From positions 83,361,449 through 83,425,448 of the forward strand of contig NC_090728.1 in assembly GCF_036898095.1 (NCBI RefSeq): 64,000 bases of DNA. The letters run 5' to 3'. The DNA is from Palaemon carinicauda. Lineage: Eukaryota > Arthropoda > Malacostraca > Decapoda > Palaemonidae. The translations under genes were made by a program, and so were the position numbers. How positions within the stretch are numbered: the stretch's first letter is position 1; the number at the start of each line of letters is the position of its first letter. Shown one piece after another: positions 35,132 through 45,836 of the stretch. The notes under the pieces were generated by a model, which ran no database searches, was not told the origin of the DNA, and worked only from the letters and a program-made list of their open reading frames with translations.

Positions 35132-35425
35132 TTTCTGGGCTCAACCTGTGCCGGCCAGTGAAATGCTCCTAAAGCACCATTTCTAAGGAATATAACTGCT
35201 AAAATATTACCAGAGAAAAAATGCATAGGAATGCTAGGTTAAACTAGCTCGCTCACCTATTGGTGTCGGTATAATCTAGGGCGTAATATGACCAGAGGTC
35301 TCGTACCATTTAGATATCTCCTCTTCAAAATCCCTCAATAGTGAGGTGCGGATCAACCTCCCCTGCCGCGCAGACTAGTACTACTAACTCTACCCACGCT
35401 TGCCCAGCACTCCTTTTTAGCACCA
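35132..35425 (+). repeat. Left inverted terminal repeat of DIRS-like element 1
   Basis: Complementary to 42912-43234 over almost its whole length, for example CTCAATAGTGAGGTGCGGAT and CGCGCAGACTAGTACTACTA. The outermost 25 bases differ from the right end (GGGCTCAACCTGTGCCGG versus GGGCGAGAGACCTGTGC), and both versions are present in the internal region. Confidence 0.93.
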
Positions 35426-37238
35426 GTTACGATAAGTTGGTTGTGTTTACCTCGGTGTTTTTTGGATTACTTTTCCTTTTCTACGCATCGATGGCGGAAT
35501 CCCAAGTTACTCCATCGAAGTTAAGTACTTTATCCATGAGTTTTAAGCGTGAATGGGCAGTATAGCCTTTGTTTTATTAATTCAGAAGTGATTTATAGTG
35601 AATAGCGTTCCCGTTCTAACCGATCATGGTTCCACGGTCCTGCCCTTTCTCGCTAGTTCGTTCGTTATTGCTTTCATCATTGTTATTCGTTCGAACTTTT
35701 TAGGAGAGTTTTACCTTTACACCGATTATATGCTTTCAACTTAGTGTATCATTATCATTATACTATGGTATCAGTGTTACGTATCATTAAGGCTTCAGTT
35801 ATGTTGGCATGCCTGCCTTCGTGCATATAGTGGATAGCGTTCCCGCGGGGAACTGTTTTGCTGTTTTTTCTAGGAGCATTTCACTTTGATGTTATAAATG
35901 ACTATTAGTTTTATTTTCACTACATAGTTTTACGTTTTGGTTCGAGTGGGACTCTCGCGTGCTCTTTATTTGTGTTACTGTTCGGTATCTACCCGCTTCA
36001 GTAGTAAGGTTGGTACCCCTGTTTTCCATCTTCCAAGATGGCGTCATGCTCCCTCCCTTGCCACTCGCTCGAGTCCCTCTCTTGCCATATTAACTTTGCA
36101 TGCCTAGTCTTTTTTACGTGATTACGCTTTTATTCATTATTTACTTTTAAGTATTTATAACAGTTCATATTGTTTTTATTGTCAAACTCCGTTATGATCA
36201 TATTTTTGGGATTTTCCATGTTGTGTTGAGGGGATCTCCAGTTGGTAGCCCTGCCTACCACCACCTATCCACGTGATTCCCCTGTAACCCCCCCCCCACC
36301 CCTCCCAGAGCACGTCTCTCCTCTTACTCGATGGTTGTTGGCTATGACAATACAGGCCAAGCATGCTTGTTCGTCAGTCTTCCCTCAACATTCCGACATA
36401 TTGAGGACCGAGATTATCTCACGGGGTGTTACATAGTCTCATTCATCCCGGGCGGTTCTCGTCCCCCCCCCCTCCCGTCGTCTCGATTGGCCATCAGTCG
36501 GGGGAGGGGGAAGGTCGGGACCGCCGGGGACTGTATCACGTGCCCCTATCCATGTAATCGGGCAGTATACCTAACGCCTTCTTGGTATGGCTTTTGCTTT
36601 TAGCTTAATGGAATTAGGAATGAGACCTTATCTATATGTTAGGAGTGTCCCCATCATACGGTACCTCCTGCCATTTTCGTTCGTGACATATTATTAACCT
36701 ACAATCATAGCATTCTACACGAATCATTCCCTTCATCCCGGTACACCCGGTAGTCTCGTTGGTGGATCCCTTGGCTCCCCCAGCATTCTCCCACCGTACC
36801 CTCCCGTCATCAGACATTGGGACCTCCGGGCTTATAATACTGCCGGATCTGATGACACTGACACAGTTTATGATTCCTACTCTCCCTACGGGAACCCTAT
36901 ACTCTCACGGACGTTAATGTATAAGATCATAATAATGGGAGTTTTTTATTATATGTATTAAGGATGTAACTTTAAGTTTATTTTAAGTTTACTTTAAGTA
37001 TTTCTGTTCCCAGCCCGGGACTATTATTTTTTTACTATTTAACCCCTTATTTATACATCCTTTTCTCATCCCCGGCTCTCCCGGGGTTCCTCTTGGAATA
37101 GTCTAAGGTTCTCTGCATGCTTAGTCTAAGACTAGGCATTTTGCTTTAATTTCAAGGTCAGGATCCTCCGGGGTCCCTTCTAGAGATATTAAGAAGGTGT
37201 TCATAGACTATTCCTTTTTACAGGTGGTCCGCTGTCGG

Positions 37239-37393
37239 ATGACAGCCTGCGCGGCCGTCCTTCAACAGCCCTGCGGACATGAGGTCTGTAGATCTCACGT
37301 CGACTGTGGGATTCAAATGGATGACCTGATAGTTGCGACCCCGACAACTGCCTTGTCTGTTACGACCTTGTCTCCACCCTCTCTTCGGAATCA
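37239..37393 (+). pseudogene. Gag-like ORF1, first exon, with Cys/His cluster and a frameshift
   Basis: From ATG 37239 the frame reads MTACAAVLQQPCGHEVCRSH then VDCG. A shift of frame near 37310-37330 leads to PDSCDPDNCLVCYDLVSTLS and SES before the donor GTGAGT. The C/H-rich pattern (CGHEVC, HVDC, CDPDNCLVC) looks like a zinc-binding module. The next piece of gag is in phase after a 120-bp intron. The exon boundary and frameshift are inferred from sequence only. Confidence 0.55.
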
Positions 37394-37513
37394 GTGAGTC
37401 CTCTATAGGTCATTTTGTCTACTTACATTCCTCTTGCCTTATATAATGAACCTTTGGTTATCATTTCTCAGCTCTGTCTCCCGGGTTTGCTAACCTTATC
37501 CCCGTTCTTTCAG
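37394..37513 (+). other. Probable 120-bp intron in the DIRS gag gene
   Basis: Begins GTGAGTCCTC and ends CCCGTTCTTTCAG, good donor and acceptor. Its length is a multiple of three, but it contains an in-frame TAG (37406-37408), so the reading frame is continuous only if it is removed. Confidence 0.6.
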
Positions 37514-39556
37514 AGTTCTCAAGCGGCAAAGACCACAGCAAGAGCCACCTTGAAAGTTTGGGTAGGCGGCTTCGCCCGTAACGTTAAGGCCAAGAAGCCT
37601 TACATCCTTTCTGAAGATTACTGCAACCTGATCTATCCTAACGCAAAATCTTCTGCAGCAGTGCCTAAAGAAGTGGCAGCCCCTATTATGGCCGACATTA
37701 CAGCAACCCTGGACCTTGCTCTCGATCAGGATACTGACCTCGGTGTCGACCCCGACCCCATTGAGGACAATGTTGCAGCTTTGAATTTGGACTTGGAACC
37801 CATGGTTTTGGACGAACCGGAGACAGGTAAGGAGGTAGGTGAGGCAGGTGGGTCCGGCGCTAAGATCCCTCTTCTTAGCCCTTCTTTTTCTTCGGCATCT
37901 AATACTTCTTCCTTTCTAGGTTTTGATGAGAACCATGAATCTACCCCAAGATCACACCCAGTTCCTCCCAAGGTTAAGTCTCAGAAGAGACCCTTAGTTA
38001 GGACTCGCAAGAATCCTACACTTCCCAAAACAACCAACTCAAAGAAGACTTCCCTCCCCGGAGCCCCAAGTGGCTCAGCTAGCACCTCCTCTACTTCTCA
38101 GGACCCGGGAGTGCAGCCAACTTCCTCAGTTGCCCCGGCCAACTTCGACCCGGTGGCTCTCACTAATATGATGTCAAGGGTTGTCTCAGAACAGATTAGC
38201 TCAATGCTATCTGCCATTACCAGGAGACTGGACACCTTAGAAGGAGGACTGCCTCAACAACAGCAGTTCCTCATCCCGGACGCCTCAAAACTCCCGCCTT
38301 TCACTAAAAATAACCCGTGGAAAATGGCGCTCCACTGCCCTTTCACTGACGGGATGTTGACCATTGAAGGCTTTGGAACCCGGCCCATTGAGGACTTTGA
38401 ATTCTTCCCTCCCGGCCTTCAATTCCCCTTCCCAGGCTTCGCCCTGCTAACGGAAGAAGCTCTTGTCCGGCTAGATAAGGTCCCTAAGGAGACCGTTATC
38501 TTCCCAAAAGAACAGGCTCAGTCTGTTTGGGTTAGAACCCTGAACGAGTGGGGTTGCACGAACACCATGCTGACTCCCCACAAGAGCACATACACTATGT
38601 TTCTTGTGGACGAGCAGACCCCTACTCCTTGCGTCACCAAGATGGTGGACTTAGCTCTTCAAGCAGTGGCCGAAGACAAACCTTTGCCCCAGCTTCGGGA
38701 GACAGACCCTACATCTCTTCTGCTCCCATCAGATAACGAATGTTGGCTTAACATTCAGTCAACATTTACCTCTGGTAAGTTATCTGCTGATTGTGCGTCG
38801 ACGCAATTTAGTGAATGACTTCCAAGACTTCCCGAAACCTTAATTCGACTCGAGTTTGAGTCCCGGTCTAGGTTTAGCAGGAGCCTAAACATCTCGACGA
38901 TGGCGGAGATGTTTTCCCTCAACTTTGATGAGGAACACGCTTTTAAGGTCATGACAAAGGCCACCTTACAATCCTTATTATCGGATTGCTATGACTTCTT
39001 GGTAGCCAGAAGACGTCGCCGTAGGCATGCTTTATCAGAGGCTACTATCCGCCATGAGCCGAATAAGCTCATTAAAGCCTCCGCTTCGGGTCCGGACCTG
39101 TTTCCGGAGGACATGGTCAACTCGGTGTTAAGCGAAGCTGCCAGGGTGAACCAGAGCCTCAAGATCCGTTGGGGTCTCACTCCCAAACGGAAGTTCGAAC
39201 AGTCGAATGTTCAATCCCGGGGCAGGAAAAGGCTACGTCCTTATAGCTCTGCCCAGTTCCGCCAACCTCTTCAGGTAGTCCAGCCGGTCCCGGTTGCTCA
39301 GACCATCCAACCCTCCACCTCCAAGCCTCAGCCCCAAGAGGAATATGTTCTCGTCCCTAAAAGCCAAGTGGCTTCGAGTTCGTTCACCTCACCGGCTTAC
39401 AACCCTGCCTATGAGTCCCGGGGTTCCTCTCAAGGATACCAGCGAGGCAGGGACCTTGGTTCAAGAGGTTCCTTTCAGAACAGAGGCAAGGGGAGATATT
39501 TCTCCCGTGGAAATGGATCACGCGGAGGCCGTGGCGGAAAATCCTCCAACTACTGA
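37514..39556 (+). pseudogene. Gag-like ORF1 of DIRS-like element 1, one in-frame TGA
   Basis: One continuous frame from the acceptor to the stop at 39554-39556, interrupted once by TGA at 38816-38818. The first part reads SSQAAKTTARATLKVWVGGF and KKPYILSEDYCNLIYP, then an acidic and a Ser/Pro-rich linker. A glutamine stretch (LPQQQQF) precedes a conserved-looking core (KNNPWKMALHCPFTDGMLTI, FPPGLQFPFPGF). After the TGA: LIRLEFESRSRFSRSLNIST, MAEMFSLNFDEEHAFKVMTK, RRRRRRHALSEAT. The end is Arg/Gly-rich (YQRGRDLGSRGSFQNRGKGR), typical of an RNA-binding tail. Role in particle assembly is inferred from position and composition. Confidence 0.75.
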
Positions 39557-41390
39557 GATTCTTCAGGTAGGAGGGAGGCTTTATGCGTTCAGGAGTCGCT
39601 AGAGGTTCAGTCCCTGGGCCTTCGGCATAATTTCCAAGGGCCTGGGGTGGAGTTGGATAGAAGGGCCTCCTCCACCGAACAAATTCCATCAACTCCCGGC
39701 ACCGGATCTGACCCTGTTTACCCAGGATCTATTGCGCAAGAACGCGATCAAAGAAACAAAACATCTGAAGTTTCAAGGTCGCTTATTCAGCGTCCCGAAA
39801 AAAGACTCAGACAGCCGGAGAGTCATCCTCGATCTTTCCCTGCTAAACTTGTTCATTCAATGCGACAAGTTTCACATGCTTACCGTCTCGCAGGTACGGA
39901 CCTTACTTCCCCGTGGGGCCGTCACCACCTCCATCGATCTTACCGATGCTTACTATCACGTTCCAATAGCAAGACATTTCCGCCCATTCCTAGGATTCAG
40001 ACTAGGCAACAAGGCTTACACGTTCAAAGTGATGCCTTTCGGGCTCAACATCGCGCCCAGAATTTTCACGAAACTGGCGGAATCAGTCATTCAAGAACTT
40101 CGAACCCAAGGGGTCCAAGTCGTCGCATATCTGGACGATTGGCTAATCTGGTCAGACAACGTCGAGGATTGTCTCAAAGCGACAAACAAAGTGATCCAGT
40201 ATCTTCAGTCTCTAGGATTCCAAATAAATTTCAGAAAGTCCCGCCTAACACCGGAGACCAAGTTTCAGTGGCTGGGATTACAGTGAGACCTACGCTCTCA
40301 CACCCTATGTCTTCCCAGGTCCAAGAGAATAGAGATTGCGAAGAATACCAAACGCTTTCTCGGGGAAAAGATAACATCCAGAAGGAATCAAGAAAAGATC
40401 CTAGGATCCCTACAATTCGCTTCAGTGACAGACCTTCTTCTGAAAGCGAAACTGAAGGACATAAACCGGGTTTGGCGCTCCAGAGCGAACAACAAATTTC
40501 GAGACAAGAAGACCCGTCTTCCTTCCATTCTTCGGAAGAGGCTTCTCCCATGGACAACCACCAAGAGCCTGTCGAAATCGGTCCCGCTTCGGTACCCTCC
40601 TCCAAAGATAGTCATCCACACGGATGCCTCCCTATCAGGTTGGGGAGGTTATTCCCAACACAGGAAGGTTTAGGGCCTTTGGTCCACAATGTTCCAACAG
40701 TTCCACATAAACGTCCTAGAAGCCATGGCGGTCTTACTAACTTTAAAACGTCTTTCCCCGGCCAAGAAGCAACACCTGAGACTAGTTCTCGACAACGAAG
40801 TTATAGTCCGTTGCCTAAACAGGGGGGGCTCCAAGTCAGGCACCATCAACCATGTGATGGTAGCAATCTTTTCCCTAGCAGCCTCAAACCAATGGCACCT
40901 ATCAGCTGTCCATCTGGCTGGAGTTCGGAACGTTGTGGCAGACGTACTCTCAAGGACGACCCCGTTGGAATCAGAATGGTCACTAGATCGAAAATCGTTT
41001 CAGTGGATCCTCTCCCAGGTACCGGACCTCCAGGTAGATCTCTTCGCGACGGAGTCCAACCACAAACTGAAATGTTATGTGGCCCCCAACCTGGACCCTC
41101 GGGCTTACGCCACAGATGCCATGTCTCTGAACTGGAACACCTGGGAAAGGATTTATCTTTTCCCACCGGTGAACCTATTGATGAAGGTGCTGGACAAACT
41201 TCGAACCTTCAAAGGTCAAGTAGCCCTGGTGGCCCCCAACTGGCCCAAGAGCAATTGGTTTACTCTTTTACTGGAACTGAGTCTCCGCCCTCGCCAGATT
41301 CCCAACCCGACTTTGACCCAAATAGTACAAACGCGCACTGTGTTCGCTTCCTCAAACATTCGGAACGCCCTAACTTTATGGACTTCATGA
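39557..41390 (+). pseudogene. RT-RNase H (pol) of DIRS-like element 1, three point-stops
   Basis: One frame from before RT to 41390, broken only by TAG 39600-39602, TGA 40284-40286 and TAG 40671-40673. RT blocks: LFSVPKKDSDSRRVILDLSL, SIDLTDAYYHVPIARHFRPF (motif A), FKVMPFGLNIAPRIFTKL, and the active site VVAYLDDWLIWS (about 40122-40157). RNase H: VIHTDASLSGWGGY (40608-40650), NVLEAMAVLLTL, LVLDNEVIVRCLNRGG, VRNVVADVLSR with the expected Asp/Glu residues. The part after RNase H (PDLQVDLFATESNHKLKCYV, DAMSLNW, FPPVNLLMKVL, VALVAPNWPKSNWF) lies where DIRS pol proteins carry a methylase-like domain. Overlaps the recombinase frame at its end. Confidence 0.9.
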
Positions 41391-42364
41391 AGTTTGCGGC
41401 CCACAAAGGGGCTAACATAGATCCCCAGAATACTTTATTCTTAGAATCAGATAAGATAGACTCCACTCTTCGTCAATATGACTCAGCGGTAAAAAAACTA
41501 GCAAAGTTTTTGAAGGATTCTAATGTTGTCTTTATGACATTAAACCTTATGGTTACCTTTTTCAGAACCTTGTTTGAGTCAGGTTTGGCAGCTAACACTA
41601 TTACTACCATTAAGTCTGCCTTGAAGAAAATTTTTCTGGTCGGGTTTAATATAGATCTAACAGACTCATTGCTAGCTTCAATTCCAAGAGCTTGTGCCAG
41701 ACTGAAACCATCCATTCATCCTAACTCGGTTTCCTGGTTTCTCAATGATGTCCTCAAACTGGCGTCAGAAACCATCAACGACTCATGTGAGTATATACCT
41801 CTACTCAGAAAAACTCTATTCCTTATGAGTTTAGCATCCGGCGCTAGAATTTCGGAATTAGCGGCCTTGTCAAGAGATCCAGGCCACATCGAGTTCCTTC
41901 CATCAGGAGAAGTTCTCCTCTCCCCAGACAAAGTCTTCTTGGCCAAAAATGAAGACCCTCAGAACAGATGGTCCTCCTGGAAAATTATCCCTCTCCCTCA
42001 GGATCCTTCCTTGTGTCCTGTTACCACTCTAAAGTCCTTTCTATCAAGGACTTCCTATAAGACCTCAGGACCCTTGTTCGTCAGAGAACAGGGAGGGACT
42101 ATAACTTTAAAAGGGATCAGACAACAGATTTTGTATTTTATCAAACAGGCTAATCCTGAGTCTTTCCCTCACGTCCATGACATACGGGCGGTAGCAACCT
42201 CAATAAATTTTTTCCATCACATGAACTTTGCAGATCTTACTAAATATACCGGATGGAAATCCCCGTCAGTGTTCCGGTGGCACTATCTTAAACATCTAGA
42301 GGCCCTTCAGCTCGCTACCGTAGCCGCAGGGAGCGTGGTATCCCCCCAACAAATTAATTCCTAA
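41290..42364 (+). CDS. Tyrosine recombinase of DIRS-like element 1, open and with all catalytic boxes
   Basis: Performs integration of the circular cDNA. The open frame runs without stop from about 39647 to 42364, but only the part from about 41290 is recombinase. It has an N-terminal SAM-like region (STLRQYDSAVKKLAKFL, LFESGLAANTITTIKSALKK) and box I with Arg in SLASGARISELAAL (codon 41846-41848). LCPVTTLKSFL and GPLFVREQGG follow. Box II is HDIRAVAT (His 42176-42178, Arg 42185-42187). The final block SVFRWHYL carries the nucleophile Tyr (42284-42286). This is the only gene of the element with no visible lesion. No ATG near 41290 was identified as the start, so expression may depend on the upstream frame or splicing. 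Confidence 0.85.
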
Positions 42365-42782
42365 TTAATTCCTGAAGGTACTATGTCTTGCCATCTTCTT
42401 CCTCTTACCTGCCTCACTTACAGTTCCTACCTGAGTTCAGTTTGTTATGTCACACCCATGGGTGTCCCCATGTCTTAGATATTGTTTATCTCTATTATTA
42501 ATTGTCATATTTACATTTTGTCCTGCAAACTGTATTTCTTTTATGTCCAGTTTTATATGGTTTTATCTAAGACATTCTGACCTCAGATCCAATTTTGATT
42601 TCAAGTTTTATTTTTACATTTTGCCATCCCTTCCTGGGATATTATACCCTGTCAGTTTTTGATGTTATAAAAGACTATCGTCTACTACTACAACTCTTGA
42701 TTAAACTACTGTTATGTTATGTTGATTTTAATTCGTTCCCTTATATTTACTGAAGTTTGGGTTCGTTTCTCTGGTACTATTT

Positions 42783-42870
42783 CACTGGCCGGCACAGGTT
42801 GAGCCCAGAAAAGGGATTTTGACGAAGGAAAAATCTATTTCTGGGCGAGAGACCTGTGCCGCCCAGTGAA
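42783..42870 (+). repeat. Internal complementary region of DIRS-like element 1
   Basis: First half (42783-42811) is complementary to the left outer end (35132-35160, GGCTCAACCTGTGCCGGCC). Second half (42809-42870) is complementary to the right outer end (GCCCAGTGAA, GAGAGACCTGTGC, and GGATTTTGAC with AGGAAAAATCTATTT). The two halves meet at AAA. This is the defining DIRS feature that bridges both ends during replication. Confidence 0.92.
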
Positions 42871-42911
42871 CCCACCCTAGTTGTCCCCCCCTGATCATAC
42901 CCCAAACTTAG

Positions 42912-43234
42912 GGGTGCTATAGGGAGTGCTGGGCAAGCGTGGGTAGAGTTAGTAGTACTAGTCTGCGCGGCAGGGGAGGTTGATCCGCACCTCACTATTG
43001 AGGGATTTTGAAGAGGAGATATCTAAATGGTACGAGACCTCTGGTCATATTACGCCCTAGATTATACCGACACCAATAGGTGAGCGAGCTAGTTCAACCT
43101 AGCATTTCTATGCATTTTTTCTCTGGTAATATTTTAGCAGTTATATTCCTTAGAAATGGTGCTGTAGGAGCATTTCACTGGGCAGCACAGGTCTCTCGCC
43201 CAGAAATAGATTTTTCCTTCGTCAAAATCCCTTT
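42912..43234 (+). repeat. Right inverted terminal repeat of DIRS-like element 1
   Basis: Inverted partner of 35132-35425. Its outer 30 bases (AGAAATAGATTTTTCCTTCG and CAAAATCCCTTTT) extend beyond the left repeat and are represented in the internal complementary region. The solitary terminus at 18650-18925 is a relative in the same orientation. Confidence 0.93.
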
Positions 43235-43869
43235 TATGCTTTATCTGCTCATTTCTTAACTGATTTTCACTGGAGTTTCTACTTTTTCTCTATTTAACTT
43301 TGAACTTGGAAGCCCTCAGCCATAACAACATTTGTAACACCAGAGAAAAATAAATGTAAGCTTTGCGATACAGAGAATTATACAGTATATATGAAGAGAA
43401 TGGAGCTAACAGCACTAAAACAAAAATGTATTGCCGTTGTGAGAGTTTTTTTTACAACTATTGCCAGGCAAGACTACATACAAATTTCAACTCCTATATG
43501 CGATAAGTTATCTATTCAATAGGACCCCATAACCACTCGGCAAGCAACGCACACGTTAATACCCAAAAGGCTGTTAATTTGATGAAAAGTGAGAATGGGT
43601 ACAGCATCTTCATGAGAAGTATTAGATACAGTGCTGCTTGCAAGACCTCCATGAGGAAGCACAATCAATGTTGCCGACTATTCATGGACCTTCACGTAAC
43701 ATTCGTATTTGGAGGCAACATGCTTTAGGAATTCCGGCACTTCCATCTTGTAGGTCAGGGTTTGAAATTCCTGATGCAGTTAATTATTTATAAAATGGTT
43801 CCTTGTTATTAGTCTGTGATACTGGCACTGGTGATGCAGACAATTTTAGTTTTTTTTTATCAGAAAAAG
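43235..43869. other. Intronic DNA, nothing recognised
   Basis: Right flank of the DIRS element, up to the transposase relics. No clear frame. Confidence 0.4.
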
Positions 43870-44235
43870 GCTGGGAGGCTTGGAGGATTTAGAAATTTCT
43901 GAAAATCAGACGTGCGATGGGACCTATAAGGTGTCCCCTAATTTGTGGTGTCAGCTTTTCACACGACATATCATTATTAGAGGGTTATGAGTGTCCAGGC
44001 TATTTGTGCTACTTCCTGACAGAAAAGAAGCCACATATCATCGTCTTCTGTCAGCTGTGTGGAACTTAAGGCCAAATTGTTGACCTATAACCTGTCTTGT
44101 AGACTATGAAAAAGCTATCCATAATTCATTTGCTTCTGTCTTTCCACATTTAGATGTAGTTGGGCATGTTTTCCACCTCAGACAGTCTATTTGGAGGAAG
44201 ATATGTGCACTTGGTGAATCTAGGATATAAAACAC
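43870..44235 (+). pseudogene. MULE-type transposase fragment
   Basis: Frames on the plus strand read CDGTYKVSPNLWCQLFTRHI (about 43910-43970, the DGTFK block with catalytic Asp of MULE transposases). Then FVLLPDRKEATYHRLLSAVW (about 44008-44067), CLVDYEKAIHNSFASVFPHL (about 44092-44151) and VFHLRQSIWRKICALG (about 44169-44216). Block order and spacing fit the MULE DDE domain. One in-frame stop (after LRPNC) and at least one frameshift are present. No termini recognised. Confidence 0.75.
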
Positions 44236-44580
44236 ATATGACAGTTTCTAGCTAGAAATTAAGTGTTCTTGCATTTTAAAATTTCTGCCAATCAAGATGT
44301 TGTCAATGGGTTTGAAGATTTGTCTAATAATGAAAGAAATCCTTTTTTATCTTAAGGTCTAAATAAAATATGAGCAAAAAAATTTCTTTTCACAAACCAA
44401 TTTCTAAAAATATAATGAAGTGGAACTTACCTTCGTAGAATATGTCGTTGTGAATTTTACCTATCGTGGCATTTACCGAAGTAGAATTTCCTTTGTGGAA
44501 TTTACCTAGAACCCATAACATTACAGTACCTATATTTTGGATTCAAGCCCGTGGAGGATTTCCTGAACAAAGTGCACTAC
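44236..44580. other. AT-rich intronic DNA with pogo-like words
   Basis: The segment 44410-44525 contains TTTTACCTATCGTGGC and AACTTACCTTCGTAGAAT, similar to words inside the MITE at 9924-10740, but no pair of ends could be defined. Confidence 0.35.
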
Positions 44581-44764
44581 TTTGAAATTGTTAATGACAT
44601 TCTCTTCAACTTACACGTGTGAAGCAGAGTTCTCGGTACTGGTTTCGATAAAGACTAAATATAAAATCACCAGTTCGTCTTGTACTTGTGACATAGAAGG
44701 ACATCTTGTCACTTGTTTCAGAAAATTAAGCAGACATCAAACTAATTTAGCTAGATATATGTAA
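44581..44764 (+). pseudogene. hAT transposase C-terminal fragment
   Basis: Reads SSTYTCEAEFSVLVSIKTKY then CDIEGHLVTCFRKLSRHQTN. This fits the C-terminal dimerisation region of hAT transposases (STYxCExxFSxLxxIKTKYRxxL). Only this last part is open, and a hAT-like right terminus lies about 570 bp downstream (45321-45337). Confidence 0.65.
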
Positions 44765-45382
44765 TTTTCATTGCCTTAATATAGTAACCCTTTTGGATTT
44801 CTGAGTCTTAAATACCCTCAACAATCGGTTGAAATTATGAATTATAATAGTTTGGCACATAAGTGAAATTATATGAAGTTTAAATGGTAAAAATATGAAG
44901 CATGATCTGAATAAGGGTCGTTCTTATTGTTTAAATACGATGCATGTTTCTCATTTCATTTGTTAAATATGAAATATTACATTTTGGTGTAAAAACTATT
45001 GATACCTCTACACAATACATTAATCGGTCACCATGACCTCATTTCTACTCTATTATTTTTCCTCACCATGGCATACATTTTATTTGGAAATTTAATCAAT
45101 TTACTTTCAGGAATGTAAGACATATACGCATTTTGATTACGTGGCATTCTTACATAGATGTCTAATTTGCTAATAATATAAATTGAAGATATGTGCATTT
45201 GTTATATCTGTGGTTGTATATAGGATTATTTGGACTATTCAAAAAACAGTATGCCACAGGTACTGGTCCGCAAAATTTTTTGGACTTATTTGCCAATTCT
45301 GTGAAGTTGAAAAGGTTGGGAACCACTGCATTATAATACTTGAAATGGACAGATCTAATCCTAGATGATTGAACACAGAATT
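44765..45382 (+). mobile_element. 3' flank and terminus of a hAT element
   Basis: AT-rich, ending with AAGGTTGGGAACCACTG at 45321-45337, the complement of a hAT terminus. GGTCCGCAAAATTTTTTGG just inside is common in such ends. No 8-bp target duplication could be paired. Confidence 0.5.
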
Positions 45383-45836
45383 GCATGGACCTATACATAT
45401 TCTTCTCTTTCATCATACACCTGACATGACTGAGATTACCAAACAATTCTTCTTCACTCAAGGGATTAACCACTGCACTGTAATTGTTCAGTGGCTACCT
45501 TCCACTTGGTAAAAGTAGAAGAGATTCTTTAGCAGCTCTTTTAGGAGACGGATACTCTAAAATCAAACTATTGTTCTTTAGTCTTGATTAGTACCATAGG
45601 TTTGTACCATGGTCTCCCACTGCCTTACACTATATAGTACTCTTGTTTGAGGATACATTCAGGCACACTATTCTATCTGTTTCATTATTTCCTTTCCTCA
45701 CTGGGCCACTTTTCCTATAAGAACCCTTGGGCTTATAGCATCAACCATTTCAAACTAGGGTTGTAGCTTAGCTAATAATAATAATAAAAATAATAACAAT
45801 AATAAAAATAATAATAATAATAATAATAATGATAAA
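45383..45836 (+). mobile_element. SINE with LINE-A-type tail, copy 4 (5'-truncated)
   Basis: Starts inside the SINE body (ACACCTGACATGACTGAG), has GTAATTGTTCAGTGGCTACC and the tail CCTTGGGCTTATAGCATC, ACTAGGGTTGTAGCTTAGCT, then imperfect (AAT)n to 45836. Confidence 0.82.

Larger units (their letters stand above)
35132..43234 (+). mobile_element. DIRS-like tyrosine-recombinase retrotransposon 1, nearly intact
   Basis: An 8.1-kb element with inverted terminal repeats (35132-35425 and 42912-43234), a gag-like gene with a probable intron, an RT-RNase H gene, an overlapping tyrosine recombinase and an internal complementary region (42783-42870). The two ends abut at a shared TTT/AAA in the internal region, matching TTT at both borders, so TTT is the likely crossover triplet. 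No target duplication is expected for recombinase-mediated insertion. It lies antisense to the helicase gene in the intron between exons B and C. Only a few point-stops and one early frameshift spoil the genes. Confidence 0.92.

Noticed and set aside
44410..44525. Possible further pogo-type MITE
   Set aside because: Shares internal words with the MITE at 9924 but no paired ends with TA could be found.
31718..45337. A single hAT element spanning both hAT-like ends
   Set aside because: 13.6 kb apart, flanks (CGCTCTAA versus CATTATAA) do not form a target duplication.
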